From Candidatus Poribacteria bacterium (lineage in GTDB: Bacteria; Poribacteria; WGA-4E; WGA-3G), in contig JAPPES010000094.1 of the NCBI GenBank assembly GCA_028824125.1, positions 1 through 64,000 on the forward strand: DNA of 64,000 bases. Direction: 5' to 3'. This document shows positions 52,601 through 60,431 of this stretch, piece after piece. Each line of letters begins with the position of its first letter. The first letter of the stretch is position 1. The notes under the pieces were generated by a model. That model was not told where the DNA came from, ran no database searches, and saw nothing but the letters and a program-made list of their open reading frames with translations. The position numbers and the translations under genes were made by a program.

Positions 52601-54016
52601 TTCGTCTCTATGTCTCATTGCAACTGAACCAAAGGAAAAAATGGGCAGATTCTGCCCTGAAGGAAAAAAACTAACCGCACCTGCACCGCAGAACCATACG
52701 CCGCCAGTGCCTTCATCATTTGAATCCATCACAATGAAATAGAGATGTTGAAGATCATCACTGTCAAGATGTTCAAAAAATTCTTGCCAGATAAGGAAAT
52801 CAGGGGTTCCATCGTAATAATAGTCCTCATTGAACTTTCCATTGATACGATGTACCACAGGTTCTCCGTCCTTATCGGTTTCAACAGTAAAGGTCTTTCT
52901 ACCGAACCCGTGGGATTCCATCTGATCCGCGTAAAACTCCTGTACATCTTTAATCAACTGACGGAATGCTGACACTCTCTCCGGTCGCGCGGGACGGCCG
53001 TTCGGGAGAAAGTAAACCAACCGAACCAAGCCGTTTGTAGTAATAGAGGGAATCTCGTAATCAGAAGCATTATATTCCCACAACCGAACCTTGTTGTCCA
53101 TACTTCCACTAGCAATCATTTCTCCATCTGAACTGAAAACAACAGATATCACACCATCTATATCTCCAGCAAGGGGCTTTTTGTATTGACCGGTTTGTGT
53201 ATCCCAAACGGAAATTCTATGTCCTCCAACGAGAAGTGTCGCACCATCTGGACTGAATGCCACTGGATTTGTCCCATCCGAGTAGCCGGTGAGTGTTTCC
53301 TTTTCTTGTCCATTGTTTGGATTCCACAGGCGAATCGTTCGGTCCCGACTGCCACTGGCGAGGGTGTTACCATCCGGACTGAATGCTACAGCGTTCACAG
53401 GAGCTGTATGTTCTGTAAGTGTTCTTTTGTGTCGTCCGTTATTTGGATTCCACAAGCGGATGGTAGTGTCGCGGCTGCCACTTGCAAGCGTATTACTACC
53501 TGGACTGAACGCTACGGTTTCAACAACATCGGTGTGTCCTGTAAGTGTTCTTTTGAGTTTCCATGTGTTGGTATCCCACAGCCGAATCGTTCGGTCAGCA
53601 CTCCCGCTGGCAAGTATGTTACCGTCGGGACTGAAGATGACAGAGGCAACTCCGCCCGCGTGTTCTGTAAGCGTTCTTTTCAGTTTTCCGTTGCGTGGAT
53701 TCCACAAGCGGATCGTTCCATCCCAGCTGCCACTGGCGAGCGTGTTGCCATCGGGACTGAACGCTACACTCATAATCTCATTTGTATGTCCTGTGAGGAT
53801 GTGCAGGAGTCGTCCTGTATTGACATTCCAGAGGCGAACAGTTTGGTCCCAACTCGCACTGGCGAGCATCTTGCCGTTTGGACTGAATGCCACACTCCAG
53901 ACGTTGTCTGTATGCCCTTCAAGCGTTGCTTTGAGTTGAGCCGTTGCGACTCGTGTGGGCAGCAAGAAGATAGAAACTAATAGGAGTATGGAAATCGAAA
54001 GTTGTGTCTTTTTCAT
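49625..54016 (-). CDS. Giant secreted WD40/metalloprotease/dockerin protein
   Basis: A 1463-residue protein; ATG 54016 is preferred (AAGGAG upstream; a TTG 12 nt earlier is too close to it). A signal peptide ends near ATAQ. The first WD40 array covers about 35-325 (six or seven blades, GHTxxVxSVAFSPDGxxLAS). A metzincin-like zinc motif HELAHAFGLSHD lies near residue 505. Dockerin-like loops fall near 670-712, a second WD40 array near 790-1075, then a carbohydrate-binding-like domain, more dockerin loops near 1270, and a sorting domain (NYPNPFNPETWIPYQL ... FTATRKLLIKK). It is located inside an efflux operon. Protease activity is inferred from the intact motif. Confidence 0.85.
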   Translation of the reverse strand: MKKTQLSISILLLVSIFLLPTRVATAQLKATLEGHTDNVWSVAFSPNGKMLASASWDQTVRLWNVNTGRLLHILTGHTNEIMSVAFSPDGNTLASGSWDGTIRLWNPRNGKLKRTLTEHAGGVASVIFSPDGNILASGSADRTIRLWDTNTWKLKRTLTGHTDVVETVAFSPGSNTLASGSRDTTIRLWNPNNGRHKRTLTEHTAPVNAVAFSPDGNTLASGSRDRTIRLWNPNNGQEKETLTGYSDGTNPVAFSPDGATLLVGGHRISVWDTQTGQYKKPLAGDIDGVISVVFSSDGEMIASGSMDNKVRLWEYNASDYEIPSITTNGLVRLVYFLPNGRPARPERVSAFRQLIKDVQEFYADQMESHGFGRKTFTVETDKDGEPVVHRINGKFNEDYYYDGTPDFLIWQEFFEHLDSDDLQHLYFIVMDSNDEGTGGVWFCGAGAVSFFPSGQNLPIFSFGSVAMRHRDETQGEEVLGGSAIIPEFCLKDNRGYNHPLIVPIHELAHAFGLSHDLREGGEDIVLGRGRGFRLSKCAAEWLSVSRFFNTRPISPNTPGKIQLLSVRDYNQDTISLHFKVTDPDGLHQAQLLVPAILEEVEWAGWGPYRLFDCKRLNGKTGTVESAIRTAEIVDRVTLQMMDVNGNITWATFPIELDEAVFAQNVLDVNRDGFVDISDLTPIASHYGQRGKNPADVNGDGVVNTLDLLLVAGNISSLPREVVETFTATDVQKWLTDAKKLEVENTRLRQGIASLEYLLGDIKLSSKPMKVATGLTKAIFGGHTDYVQSVAFSPDGQMLASGSWDKTIRLWDLHTQQLETTLIGHRAAITHIAFSPNGETLASGAGDETIRLWNPHNGKQVKKLTEDDNWIIPVAFSPDGQTLVNGATGWMISLRNTDTWQIQETLTEHTNVVEVVAFSPDGQTLASGSRDGTIKLWNPDNGRLKKTLIGHTEEVRSLAFSPDGKTLASGSRDRTIRLWNLQTGKLQKTLTGYTDWINPVAFSPDGQYLACGRYNTIRLWNTQTGEYKNISEGHTGHVLSVAFSPDGTTLASSGEDNTVLLWDFQTLLEQSPTLETGPNKIMGPWLWMIAPTETGQGGANSTDVDSLADASGGNVTEADVATNGAKEGDVVGNYVWTLGEISLTGGNNINDLLNKIGMSKGDVDHHSSYALITLESATAQSDVTMRAGSDDSIKVWLNGEVVHNNPINRGATDYKDRFTVDLKKGDNLLLVKISEYEGGWSMFVGIEADVNAVYKRSPDPIASEDVNGDGLVNILDLVLVSANFGKTGENIADVNGDDVVNIQDLVKVAAGMGAGAAAPATHLQTLSILTAADVQHWLTQAHHANLTDVISQRGILMLEQLLSALISKETSLLPNYPNPFNPETWIPYQLSEPSEVTLHIYAVNGTLIRALALGFQPAGMYQSKSRAAYWDGCNTLGEPVASGVYFYTLIADDFTATRKLLIKK

Positions 54017-54055
54017 AATTCTGAACAACTCCTTATGTGTAAAAAAGCACTCAAT

Positions 54056-55636
54056 TTATTTGACGACCACAATTTTCGTCCCATCTACCAACTGCCGATG
54101 CCCGCTGACAATCACGGGAGTGGTATCGGTGAGCCCTTCAAGGATTGAGATGTTTTCGCCCCAAGCCAGCCCGACTTTCACCGTCTGTTGACGTGCCCTG
54201 CCATCTGCCGCAACGAAAACGTGCCCGACCCCATTCTGGATGTCCAAAATGGCTTCGCGGGGGAGCAAGAGCGCGTCCTCAGCGGTTGAAAGGTCTATAT
54301 TGACCTCCACAAACATGCCCGGCTTGAGTTGGTAGGTTGGATTCGGAATCTCCGCTTTGACTCGGACGGTGCGGTCTTCAGGTTTGACAATCGGGCTGAT
54401 GAAATTGATTTTCCCGCTGATGTACTGTTGCCCTGCGGAAATATGGACCGCTTTTCCAACTGCCACGTTGCTGAGGTCCGCTTCAGAGACCGTGAAAACC
54501 GCTTTGACCACATCCATTTTGACGATCGTAAGTATTGGATTGCTCCCTGGGCTACCCGCAGCTGCTGCATAATCACCGAGGTCTGCGCTTCTATTGACCA
54601 CGATACCGTTTATAGGTGCCGTTATTGTTGTATCGGCAAGCCGTTTTTTGGCAAGGTTGACCTGTTCACTGGCTTGATTGACTTGTGCTTCGGCGGCGGC
54701 GATGTCATGTTCCCAGGCACGGATTTTCACAAGCTCTCGTGCTGAGAGTAAGTTCGCTTCTGCCTGCCTGCCTTGAGATTCTGCCAATGCGATCTGCGTC
54801 TTCCAATCTTCGGTAGCGACTGTAACACGTGCAAGTGTGAGTGATGCCTGTGCTTGATGGAGTTGTGCTTCGGCGGCGATAATATCTTCCTGCTGTGCGC
54901 CTTCTTCAACTAAGCTGAGTTGTTCGACCGCACTTTTGTGTTGCGCTTTGGCAGCGTCGAGTTGTGCTTTGGTGTTGTCGAAATTCTGGTCGCTGATCGC
55001 CTCTTGTTCATGGAGTTTCTGCACGCGCTGAAAGTTTGCCTGTGCGTTTTCTAACGTCGCTTTCGCCACGGAAACCGCTGCTTTCGCCTGTTGAACCTCC
55101 TGATTTCTCGCGCCTTTCAACGCTTTTTTCAGATTCGCTTCAGCAATACGGACACCGGCTTTCGCCTGTTCAAACTGAGATGTCACTTGTGTTTCCGCCA
55201 ACGCCTGCGCCTGTGATAACTGTGCTTTTGCGGCATCAAGTGCTGCTTGGGCAGCTTCGGCTTGCGCCTCAATTTTGATTTGGGCAGTCGCTTTGACTGT
55301 CAAGAATTGCGCTTCCGCCGCTTTTAGTGCTGCCTCTGCCTGCTTCAATGCAAGACGCAGTTCTCGTGCGTCGGTTTCTGCCAGCACATCACCTTTGTTG
55401 ACAGAATCGCCTTCATTGACTTTCAATACGACAAGTTTACCGGGGGCATTGGCGTAAATCTCGACCATCGCATCGGCTTCTAAGTTTCCGGTATAAGCTG
55501 TTTTTTGTTCAATCTTGCCTTTCTGCGGTGTGGCAACTTTGACAGGTTTCGGCTTGGAAGCTTCTTGTGCATAAACCAACCCACTTAACCCCAAACACAA
55601 CAGTAAGATAATGTTTTTGAGTCTGCTTCTTCGCAT
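54056..55636 (-). CDS. RND efflux periplasmic adaptor (membrane fusion protein)
   Basis: A 526-residue protein; CGGAGGAGAG precedes ATG. A signal peptide ends near VYAQ. A lipoyl/barrel-sandwich half GKLVVLKVNEGDSVNKGDVL is followed by an unusually long Ala/Gln-rich coiled-coil hairpin (about 95-335, roughly twice the AcrA length). The second lipoyl half is TITAPINGIVVNRSADLGDY and a beta-barrel follows (KPGMFVEVNIDLS). Bridges the pump and TolC across the periplasm. The long hairpin suggests a wide periplasm or a long reach to the TolC partner. Confidence 0.9.
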   Translation of the reverse strand: MRRSRLKNIILLLCLGLSGLVYAQEASKPKPVKVATPQKGKIEQKTAYTGNLEADAMVEIYANAPGKLVVLKVNEGDSVNKGDVLAETDARELRLALKQAEAALKAAEAQFLTVKATAQIKIEAQAEAAQAALDAAKAQLSQAQALAETQVTSQFEQAKAGVRIAEANLKKALKGARNQEVQQAKAAVSVAKATLENAQANFQRVQKLHEQEAISDQNFDNTKAQLDAAKAQHKSAVEQLSLVEEGAQQEDIIAAEAQLHQAQASLTLARVTVATEDWKTQIALAESQGRQAEANLLSARELVKIRAWEHDIAAAEAQVNQASEQVNLAKKRLADTTITAPINGIVVNRSADLGDYAAAAGSPGSNPILTIVKMDVVKAVFTVSEADLSNVAVGKAVHISAGQQYISGKINFISPIVKPEDRTVRVKAEIPNPTYQLKPGMFVEVNIDLSTAEDALLLPREAILDIQNGVGHVFVAADGRARQQTVKVGLAWGENISILEGLTDTTPVIVSGHRQLVDGTKIVVVK

Positions 55637-55718
55637 GGCTCTCCTCCGTTGGTAAGTACTAAATGACCTCTATATTATATTTGCAGAAAAATATTAACAA
55701 CATTCTCCTTAACTAATC

Positions 55719-56804
55719 TTAATTTAACTCAATTGATGATTGAACTATTTTTCGGTGATCAAAACCTAGTTTGAATGCAGTATGTTTTAATACCTCTTGT
55801 GCGAGATCGGGTGCATAAGGAGAAATTATGATATTTTCTATTAAGGCGTTTATATCTATTTCTATCTGATAGATACGCCCTATAGAGACGCTATTATGTT
55901 TAGTTCCAAAAAACAATCCAACTTTTTTACCCGGATAACCGTATGGATCGGGATCCATTTTAAATCCCCAATTATCATCGTAATAAGGAATGTTGCTAAA
56001 ATACGGATCGCCTAACCTATTATCTACAAAATGTTCATAGCTTATTATCATACGGACTTCGTGCTCATTTTCATACAATTTTTGTTTATGGAATACTGGT
56101 TGATAAAAAAGTTCTTCTATAATTTTGGGATCTGAAAGATCCTTATTAGAATATCCATCAAATCCTGTTATATGCTCTGTATCATAATCTTTATATTGTA
56201 CTTTACCTATATACACTGGGAATATTGATCGAGAAAAAGCTATTTTTACTCTTTCCACTGTTGTCTTTATAGCCACAGTCGCATCGAGGTGCTTATACCT
56301 GTCCCACATTAAAATACTTTCTGTATCTGCTATAGACCAACAGTGTGCAAACATAAAATGCCTTGAAAAACTATGAATTAACCACGCGAATGTATCTATT
56401 TTTCGTTCATAGGTTTCTACAATATCCATAGTTTTTGATGGCTGAATAATTGAGGTGTCAAAACCACGATTGGACATGTTTTCTAAATCATTCATATCTC
56501 TTTTTCTCTGATTATCTACAATGTTCATTAATGGAGGTTCGTTTTTAAACCTCTGTTGCCGAGAAAGATAATACTTGTCTTTCTTTACTGGGGTATTTTC
56601 CTCTAATAACGAGTGAGACAATACTTCTCTACAGGAAGGTTCAGTTAAAGTAGCCTCCCGTTTGTCGGTATATAACGGTATTGATGAAAAAGTAATATGA
56701 TTGGAATTTAGTATTGATAGTAACTGATACAAACCCAGATAATGGAGTAATTGTGAATCATTAGAAGGTATTTCTATATAGCTTTTGTCTGTTAAAATCA
56801 TGAT
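55719..56804 (-). CDS. DUF2971-like protein inserted in the efflux operon
   Basis: The frame is open to 56957 but its first 50 codons overlap the tolC-like gene in another frame; ATG 56804 (361 residues) is the first reasonable start, with a weak ribosome-binding site. Family signals are FMFAHCWSIADTESILMWDR with YKHLDATVAIKTTVERVKIA (about residues 152-190) and KQKLYENEHEVRMIISYEHF. Markedly AT-rich against the flanking efflux genes, so likely acquired. Function unknown. Confidence 0.6.
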   Translation of the reverse strand: MMILTDKSYIEIPSNDSQLLHYLGLYQLLSILNSNHITFSSIPLYTDKREATLTEPSCREVLSHSLLEENTPVKKDKYYLSRQQRFKNEPPLMNIVDNQRKRDMNDLENMSNRGFDTSIIQPSKTMDIVETYERKIDTFAWLIHSFSRHFMFAHCWSIADTESILMWDRYKHLDATVAIKTTVERVKIAFSRSIFPVYIGKVQYKDYDTEHITGFDGYSNKDLSDPKIIEELFYQPVFHKQKLYENEHEVRMIISYEHFVDNRLGDPYFSNIPYYDDNWGFKMDPDPYGYPGKKVGLFFGTKHNSVSIGRIYQIEIDINALIENIIISPYAPDLAQEVLKHTAFKLGFDHRKIVQSSIELN

Positions 56805-56898
56805 TATTGAAACCCTTTCATCTTTCCTTAGGTAGTAATGAACTTCTTTTTCAGTGAAACCTTTAAATCCCCATCGGGAATTTGTAAGTTCAGGAACT

Positions 56899-58305
56899 TT
56901 ACTCCAGCTTTGTGCCAATTGCACGTTCCAACCGCGCAGCAGCAATGATATAGTCATGAATGGCTTGCAGGCGGTTCACTCGTGCTTGTGTATGCGATAA
57001 CTCAACGTCTGTCAATTCAACGCCGATGATGAGTCCGGCTTCATGCTGGACGTTGGCAATCCGCAAGCCTTCCGCTGCTTGCTCGATGATACCCTCTTGC
57101 GCCTCGATGAGTTTCTGTGCCGCCTGGAGATCAAAAACAGCAGATTTCACCTCAAGCTTGATGCTATCAAGGAGCTGGTCTTTGTTCGTCCGAACCTGAT
57201 CCAGACGCAGACGTGCTTGGTTAACCTGTGCGCGTGTCGCAAACCCATCAAAGATTGGGATTTGAATTGAGACACCGACACTCCAAGAGGTATCCAACGA
57301 TTGACGCTCGCTGTCGTTGAAGGTGTAGTTGCCAAATGTTGAAAGCATCGGTTTATTCCCGGCTTTGGCGACCTTCACCTGCTTTTCACCGATCTGCTCT
57401 TGGATGTCAAGTTGCTGGATTTCAGGACGGTGCGCAAGTGCTGTTGTAATGGCACTTTCAAGGTCAAACTGCTTGTATTCAGTGTGCAGCTCCCCGTCGA
57501 TCAAGATGTTTTGGTCCAACGGAATCCCAAGCGTGAGTTTGAGGTGCTCTGTGGCGAGTTTTTGCTGGTTTTGGGCTTGAATGAGTTGTGAGCGCGTATT
57601 GACGACTTGGACATTCGCTCGGATGACTTCCAACCGGGTCGTGATGCCTGTGGCTTTCTGTGTTTCTGCGAGTGCGTAGCGTTTTTCGACTTGCGCGAGT
57701 GCCTGTTCGACGACCTCTACAAAAGCCTCCGCTAACAAGAGACCGTGGAAGGCTTGGCGCACCTGTAGTTCAATATCAAGCCGCACCGCTTCCAACGCTT
57801 TTTCAGCGGCTTGCTCTCCTAAAACCGCCTGGCGGTAAAGGTTGCCGAGTTGTCCCCACGTAAACAGCGGATACCGTACCTGTGCCTGTCCCTGTAAATT
57901 GTGTGCCGTGCCGAATTGGAGTTCGATCGGTTCTGAGGTGGTTCCGTTCGCGGTTTCATCTGTTGCACCGTCTTGGGGTGGGGGTCCGCCAAGACCCGGC
58001 GGAAAGTCCCCACTTAACACAGTCGTCGGCAGGTCACCATTGAATGTGTAACCCGTATTTAACGTCAGTTGCGGGAGCAACGCAGCGCGGGCTTCTTTGA
58101 CTTTCTCCGCAGCAAGTTCAACATCTTTCTCGGCAACTTGAAACTCACGATTGTTGCGCAAGGCGTAGTTGATGCCTTCAGTGAGTGTAAAGGTTTGGAC
58201 AGGTACTTGCGCCGATGCTGTGTTCCAACTCGGGGCACGGACAAACATGAAGCCAAACGTTTCAAGCAAGATAATAACAATACATCCGAGGTATTTTCTA
58301 AACAT
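56899..58305 (-). CDS. TolC-family outer-membrane efflux protein
   Basis: A 468-residue protein, TGGGAGGTATCC before ATG 58305. Signal peptide present. Two repeats of the OEP fold: TLTEGINYALRNNREFQVAE for the first half and ITTALAHRPEIQQLDIQEQI for the second, with long helices and short strands (LTLNTGYTFNG, LSTFGNYTFNDS). A Gly/Pro-rich insert lies near residue 100 (GDFPPGLGGPPPQDG). Forms the outer-membrane tunnel for the RND system; first gene of the minus-strand efflux set. Confidence 0.9.
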   Translation of the reverse strand: MFRKYLGCIVIILLETFGFMFVRAPSWNTASAQVPVQTFTLTEGINYALRNNREFQVAEKDVELAAEKVKEARAALLPQLTLNTGYTFNGDLPTTVLSGDFPPGLGGPPPQDGATDETANGTTSEPIELQFGTAHNLQGQAQVRYPLFTWGQLGNLYRQAVLGEQAAEKALEAVRLDIELQVRQAFHGLLLAEAFVEVVEQALAQVEKRYALAETQKATGITTRLEVIRANVQVVNTRSQLIQAQNQQKLATEHLKLTLGIPLDQNILIDGELHTEYKQFDLESAITTALAHRPEIQQLDIQEQIGEKQVKVAKAGNKPMLSTFGNYTFNDSERQSLDTSWSVGVSIQIPIFDGFATRAQVNQARLRLDQVRTNKDQLLDSIKLEVKSAVFDLQAAQKLIEAQEGIIEQAAEGLRIANVQHEAGLIIGVELTDVELSHTQARVNRLQAIHDYIIAAARLERAIGTKLE

Positions 58306-58317
58306 GGATACCTCCCA

Positions 58318-58650
58318 TCAATGAAATAATAGGTAGACCTTGAGTCCGTCGCGTAGAATGTATAACTTCTGCGTCTCGGTCTCTTTATGGACAGCGTAGG
58401 CGGTGCCACGATACGGACCGTTGACATAGGCGACATAGTGGACAGATTTTCCATGATGCCATCTGCAGCCATCCCACCCCATCGCATATCCATCGCTGAC
58501 GACAAAGGCATGAGCCTTTTGCGGGCACATCCCTGTCTCATCATAGAGCAGGTCATCCGTCGGCGGTTGGACATTGCTGGCGACCTGTTTCCCGCGCAGA
58601 CACCCCGGCAGTGTCAAAAGTACGAATAAAAGGATCACGCCGTGTTTCAT
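58318..58650 (-). CDS. Small lipoprotein
   Basis: A 110-residue protein, ATTTTCCC..GGGAG region upstream. Lipobox LPGC at about residue 17. The domain has MGWDGCRWHHGKSVHYVAYV with NGPYRGTAYAVHKE and LYILRDGLKVYLL, sharing the GPY.G...V......YI.RDG..YL pattern with the lipoprotein at 49107. It ends 13 bp before the tolC-like gene, so it is probably the operon leader gene. Confidence 0.65.
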   Translation of the reverse strand: MKHGVILLFVLLTLPGCLRGKQVASNVQPPTDDLLYDETGMCPQKAHAFVVSDGYAMGWDGCRWHHGKSVHYVAYVNGPYRGTAYAVHKETETQKLYILRDGLKVYLLFH

Positions 58651-58682
58651 CCGTATTTCTCCCTATTTTCCCGTGAGACACC

Positions 58683-58769
58683 TTATGTGGTGTCGGTGAT
58701 ACTCTCATCACCACCGCAGCCAACAAGCGTCAAAAATAATAACAGTATCAGCAAAATTTGTTTTATCAT
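58683..58769 (-). CDS. Tiny lipoprotein or leader relic (28 aa)
   Basis: MIKQILLILLLFLTLVGCGG then DESITDTT and a stop; AAAAGGAA upstream. A complete lipoprotein signal with lipobox LVGC and ten further residues. Could be a small lipoprotein of the entericidin type or the surviving 5' end of a longer gene. Confidence 0.45.
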   Translation of the reverse strand: MIKQILLILLLFLTLVGCGGDESITDTT

Positions 58770-58848
58770 ACATTTGTGTTCCTTTTGTGAAGTATACCCG
58801 CGGCAGGTCCTGGAAAAACATCCGGAATAGTGTTGAGATTAGTGTTAT

Positions 58849-59439
58849 CTATGGTTCCACTCCTGCTTCGACATTCGCAGGATACGGGAAAACGTGCGTT
58901 TGTGCCTGACACGCTTCAGTAATAATCAAAGAAAGCTCGGCGGAATAGTTGACAATTTCCTCGTTAATGACGATAGAGACCACATCTGTATACCAGATGA
59001 CGCGTTCTCCGGGTAAGTGAGAGACAAACTGATCCCTTTCCGTTCTTGAAGGGAAATAAACAAGAAAGAAATCTGTTTTTGGGAGCGGCTCATCTTCTTT
59101 TAGTGGGCAATGCGTGTCGATAAGTGCCTGTTGTTCTTTAAAGAAACTGCGTACAACTTCACTATCGTATGCCGATGCAGCCGTATCAAATTTATGTCCA
59201 GATATATCACCTTCGCTGCCAACAAAACGAACATTGTCTGATGCCAGGACATCCGCACCAATGGGTATAGTTGGTATTGGGTCGGGACGCAATGTATCCG
59301 CAATTTTTGTGCATCCCGTTAACATCAGCATCAAAACTGCGAGGGGTGTCAGTAGGGTTTTCTTCATGCAAGATGCTACAACCGACCTAAAAAAAGAACT
59401 CACAAGTAGCGATGTTAAAAATCTGTAAAAAGTTTTCAT
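58849..59439 (-). CDS. Lipoprotein with doubled leader
   Basis: A 196-codon frame; AAAGGAG precedes ATG 59439, but the true lipoprotein signal starts at an internal ATG 59367 (MKKTLLTPLAVLMLMLTGC). Upstream of it lies another hydrophobic leader MKTFYRFLTSLLVSSFF. The mature part (DPIPTIPIGADVLASDNVRF ... FFLVYFPSRTERDQFVSHLP ... VNYSAELSLIITEACQAQTH) is not recognised. Either initiation at 59367 makes the lipoprotein, or the start was captured from another gene. Confidence 0.6.
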   Translation of the reverse strand: MKTFYRFLTSLLVSSFFRSVVASCMKKTLLTPLAVLMLMLTGCTKIADTLRPDPIPTIPIGADVLASDNVRFVGSEGDISGHKFDTAASAYDSEVVRSFFKEQQALIDTHCPLKEDEPLPKTDFFLVYFPSRTERDQFVSHLPGERVIWYTDVVSIVINEEIVNYSAELSLIITEACQAQTHVFPYPANVEAGVEP

Positions 59440-59464
59440 TTGATTTCTCCTTTTGAAATAGTGC

Positions 59465-59520
59465 GCGGGTTTTACGTCTCCGCACAGGACGTGCGGGTTT
59501 TACGTCTCCGCACAGGACGT
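59465..59520. repeat. Perfect 28-bp tandem duplication
   Basis: GCGGGTTTTACGTCTCCGCA plus CAGGACGT occurs twice head to tail (59465-59492, 59493-59520). Each unit contains ACGTC...GACGT-type dyad symmetry on its complement. Located between two minus-strand genes, upstream of the lipoprotein start. Confidence 0.85.
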
Positions 59521-59603
59521 TCTAAAAGGTAAACCGTAAAGTTTCTGTTAGGAGTATTTTCTTTCTGCGCTCTCCTGCAGAGCGAGACCTATAAGTTGTA
59601 GCG

Positions 59604-60431
59604 TTACGTCCCGAAATATCGGGCGACTCGCACTAAATCTAAAATGTCGATTTTGTTATCACCTGTCACATCTGCGGCACGGTTTGTCTCTATAACACGT
59701 CTCCCAAGCTGTTGTGACACATAGACTAAATCTAATATGTTGACAACATCATCGCCATTGACATCCCCTGCTCTGTGGATAGTCAACGCAGGATTGGCGT
59801 AAACTCTTTCTACCATTTTATCTTTTGGATCAGAGAGGTTCATATCCGTCAAAGCGATGACTGATCGTTTCGGCTCAAGGACTTCAAAGGTAAGGGTAAC
59901 AAGTGCACCATCGCCACTGGAGGCTTTCGGAAAGCCTTGTGTGTCAAGCGGGGCAGAAGATAGCATTGAAACTGCCTGATACTGTGCACCGGGCGTAACA
60001 ACAAACGGGGCAGACGAAAGGTCGGTGTCTGGTATCTCAAAAAAGTAGTCATCAACGGACAAAACACCCGGCCCCAGTAAAGGTGTTGTTATAGATTTGC
60101 CCGTTTGTTCGGTGCCCCCAATGTTGAGTTTGAGAACATATCCATCCTTTTTATCAAAAGCAGGTCTTATCCACACACCGTTTTCCTTGAGGTATCTCCG
60201 TTGTCGTGCGTCAATATATTTGAGTGCGGTTCGGTCAAAAACAAGGAGTGTGGCATACGATGCGATGTTTTCACCGCCTGTCACATAGACAGCGATATTC
60301 AGGGTTTGCCCGGCATTCGGTGAAGTGATAGAAGATTGGACGAGTGTAATAGTCGTAGTCGCATACGCGGACGATACAAGTGCGAATCCGACAATAATTG
60401 TGAAAAACCGTGTAAACATTTTATTGTTCAT
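59604..60431 (-). CDS. Secreted cohesin-like/dockerin-like protein
   Basis: A 275-residue paralogue of the protein at 6450. Signal peptide ends near SSAYA. The cohesin-like domain includes SPNAGQTLNIAVYVTGGENI, FDRTALKYIDARQRRYL and VIALTDMNL. Two C-terminal dockerin-like loops are AGDVNGDDVVNILDLVYVSQ and AADVTGDNKIDILDLVRVAR. GAGGAG before the start comes from the end of the upstream gene, with which it overlaps by 11 bp, indicating translational coupling. Confidence 0.8.
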   Translation of the reverse strand: MNNKMFTRFFTIIVGFALVSSAYATTTITLVQSSITSPNAGQTLNIAVYVTGGENIASYATLLVFDRTALKYIDARQRRYLKENGVWIRPAFDKKDGYVLKLNIGGTEQTGKSITTPLLGPGVLSVDDYFFEIPDTDLSSAPFVVTPGAQYQAVSMLSSAPLDTQGFPKASSGDGALVTLTFEVLEPKRSVIALTDMNLSDPKDKMVERVYANPALTIHRAGDVNGDDVVNILDLVYVSQQLGRRVIETNRAADVTGDNKIDILDLVRVARYFGT

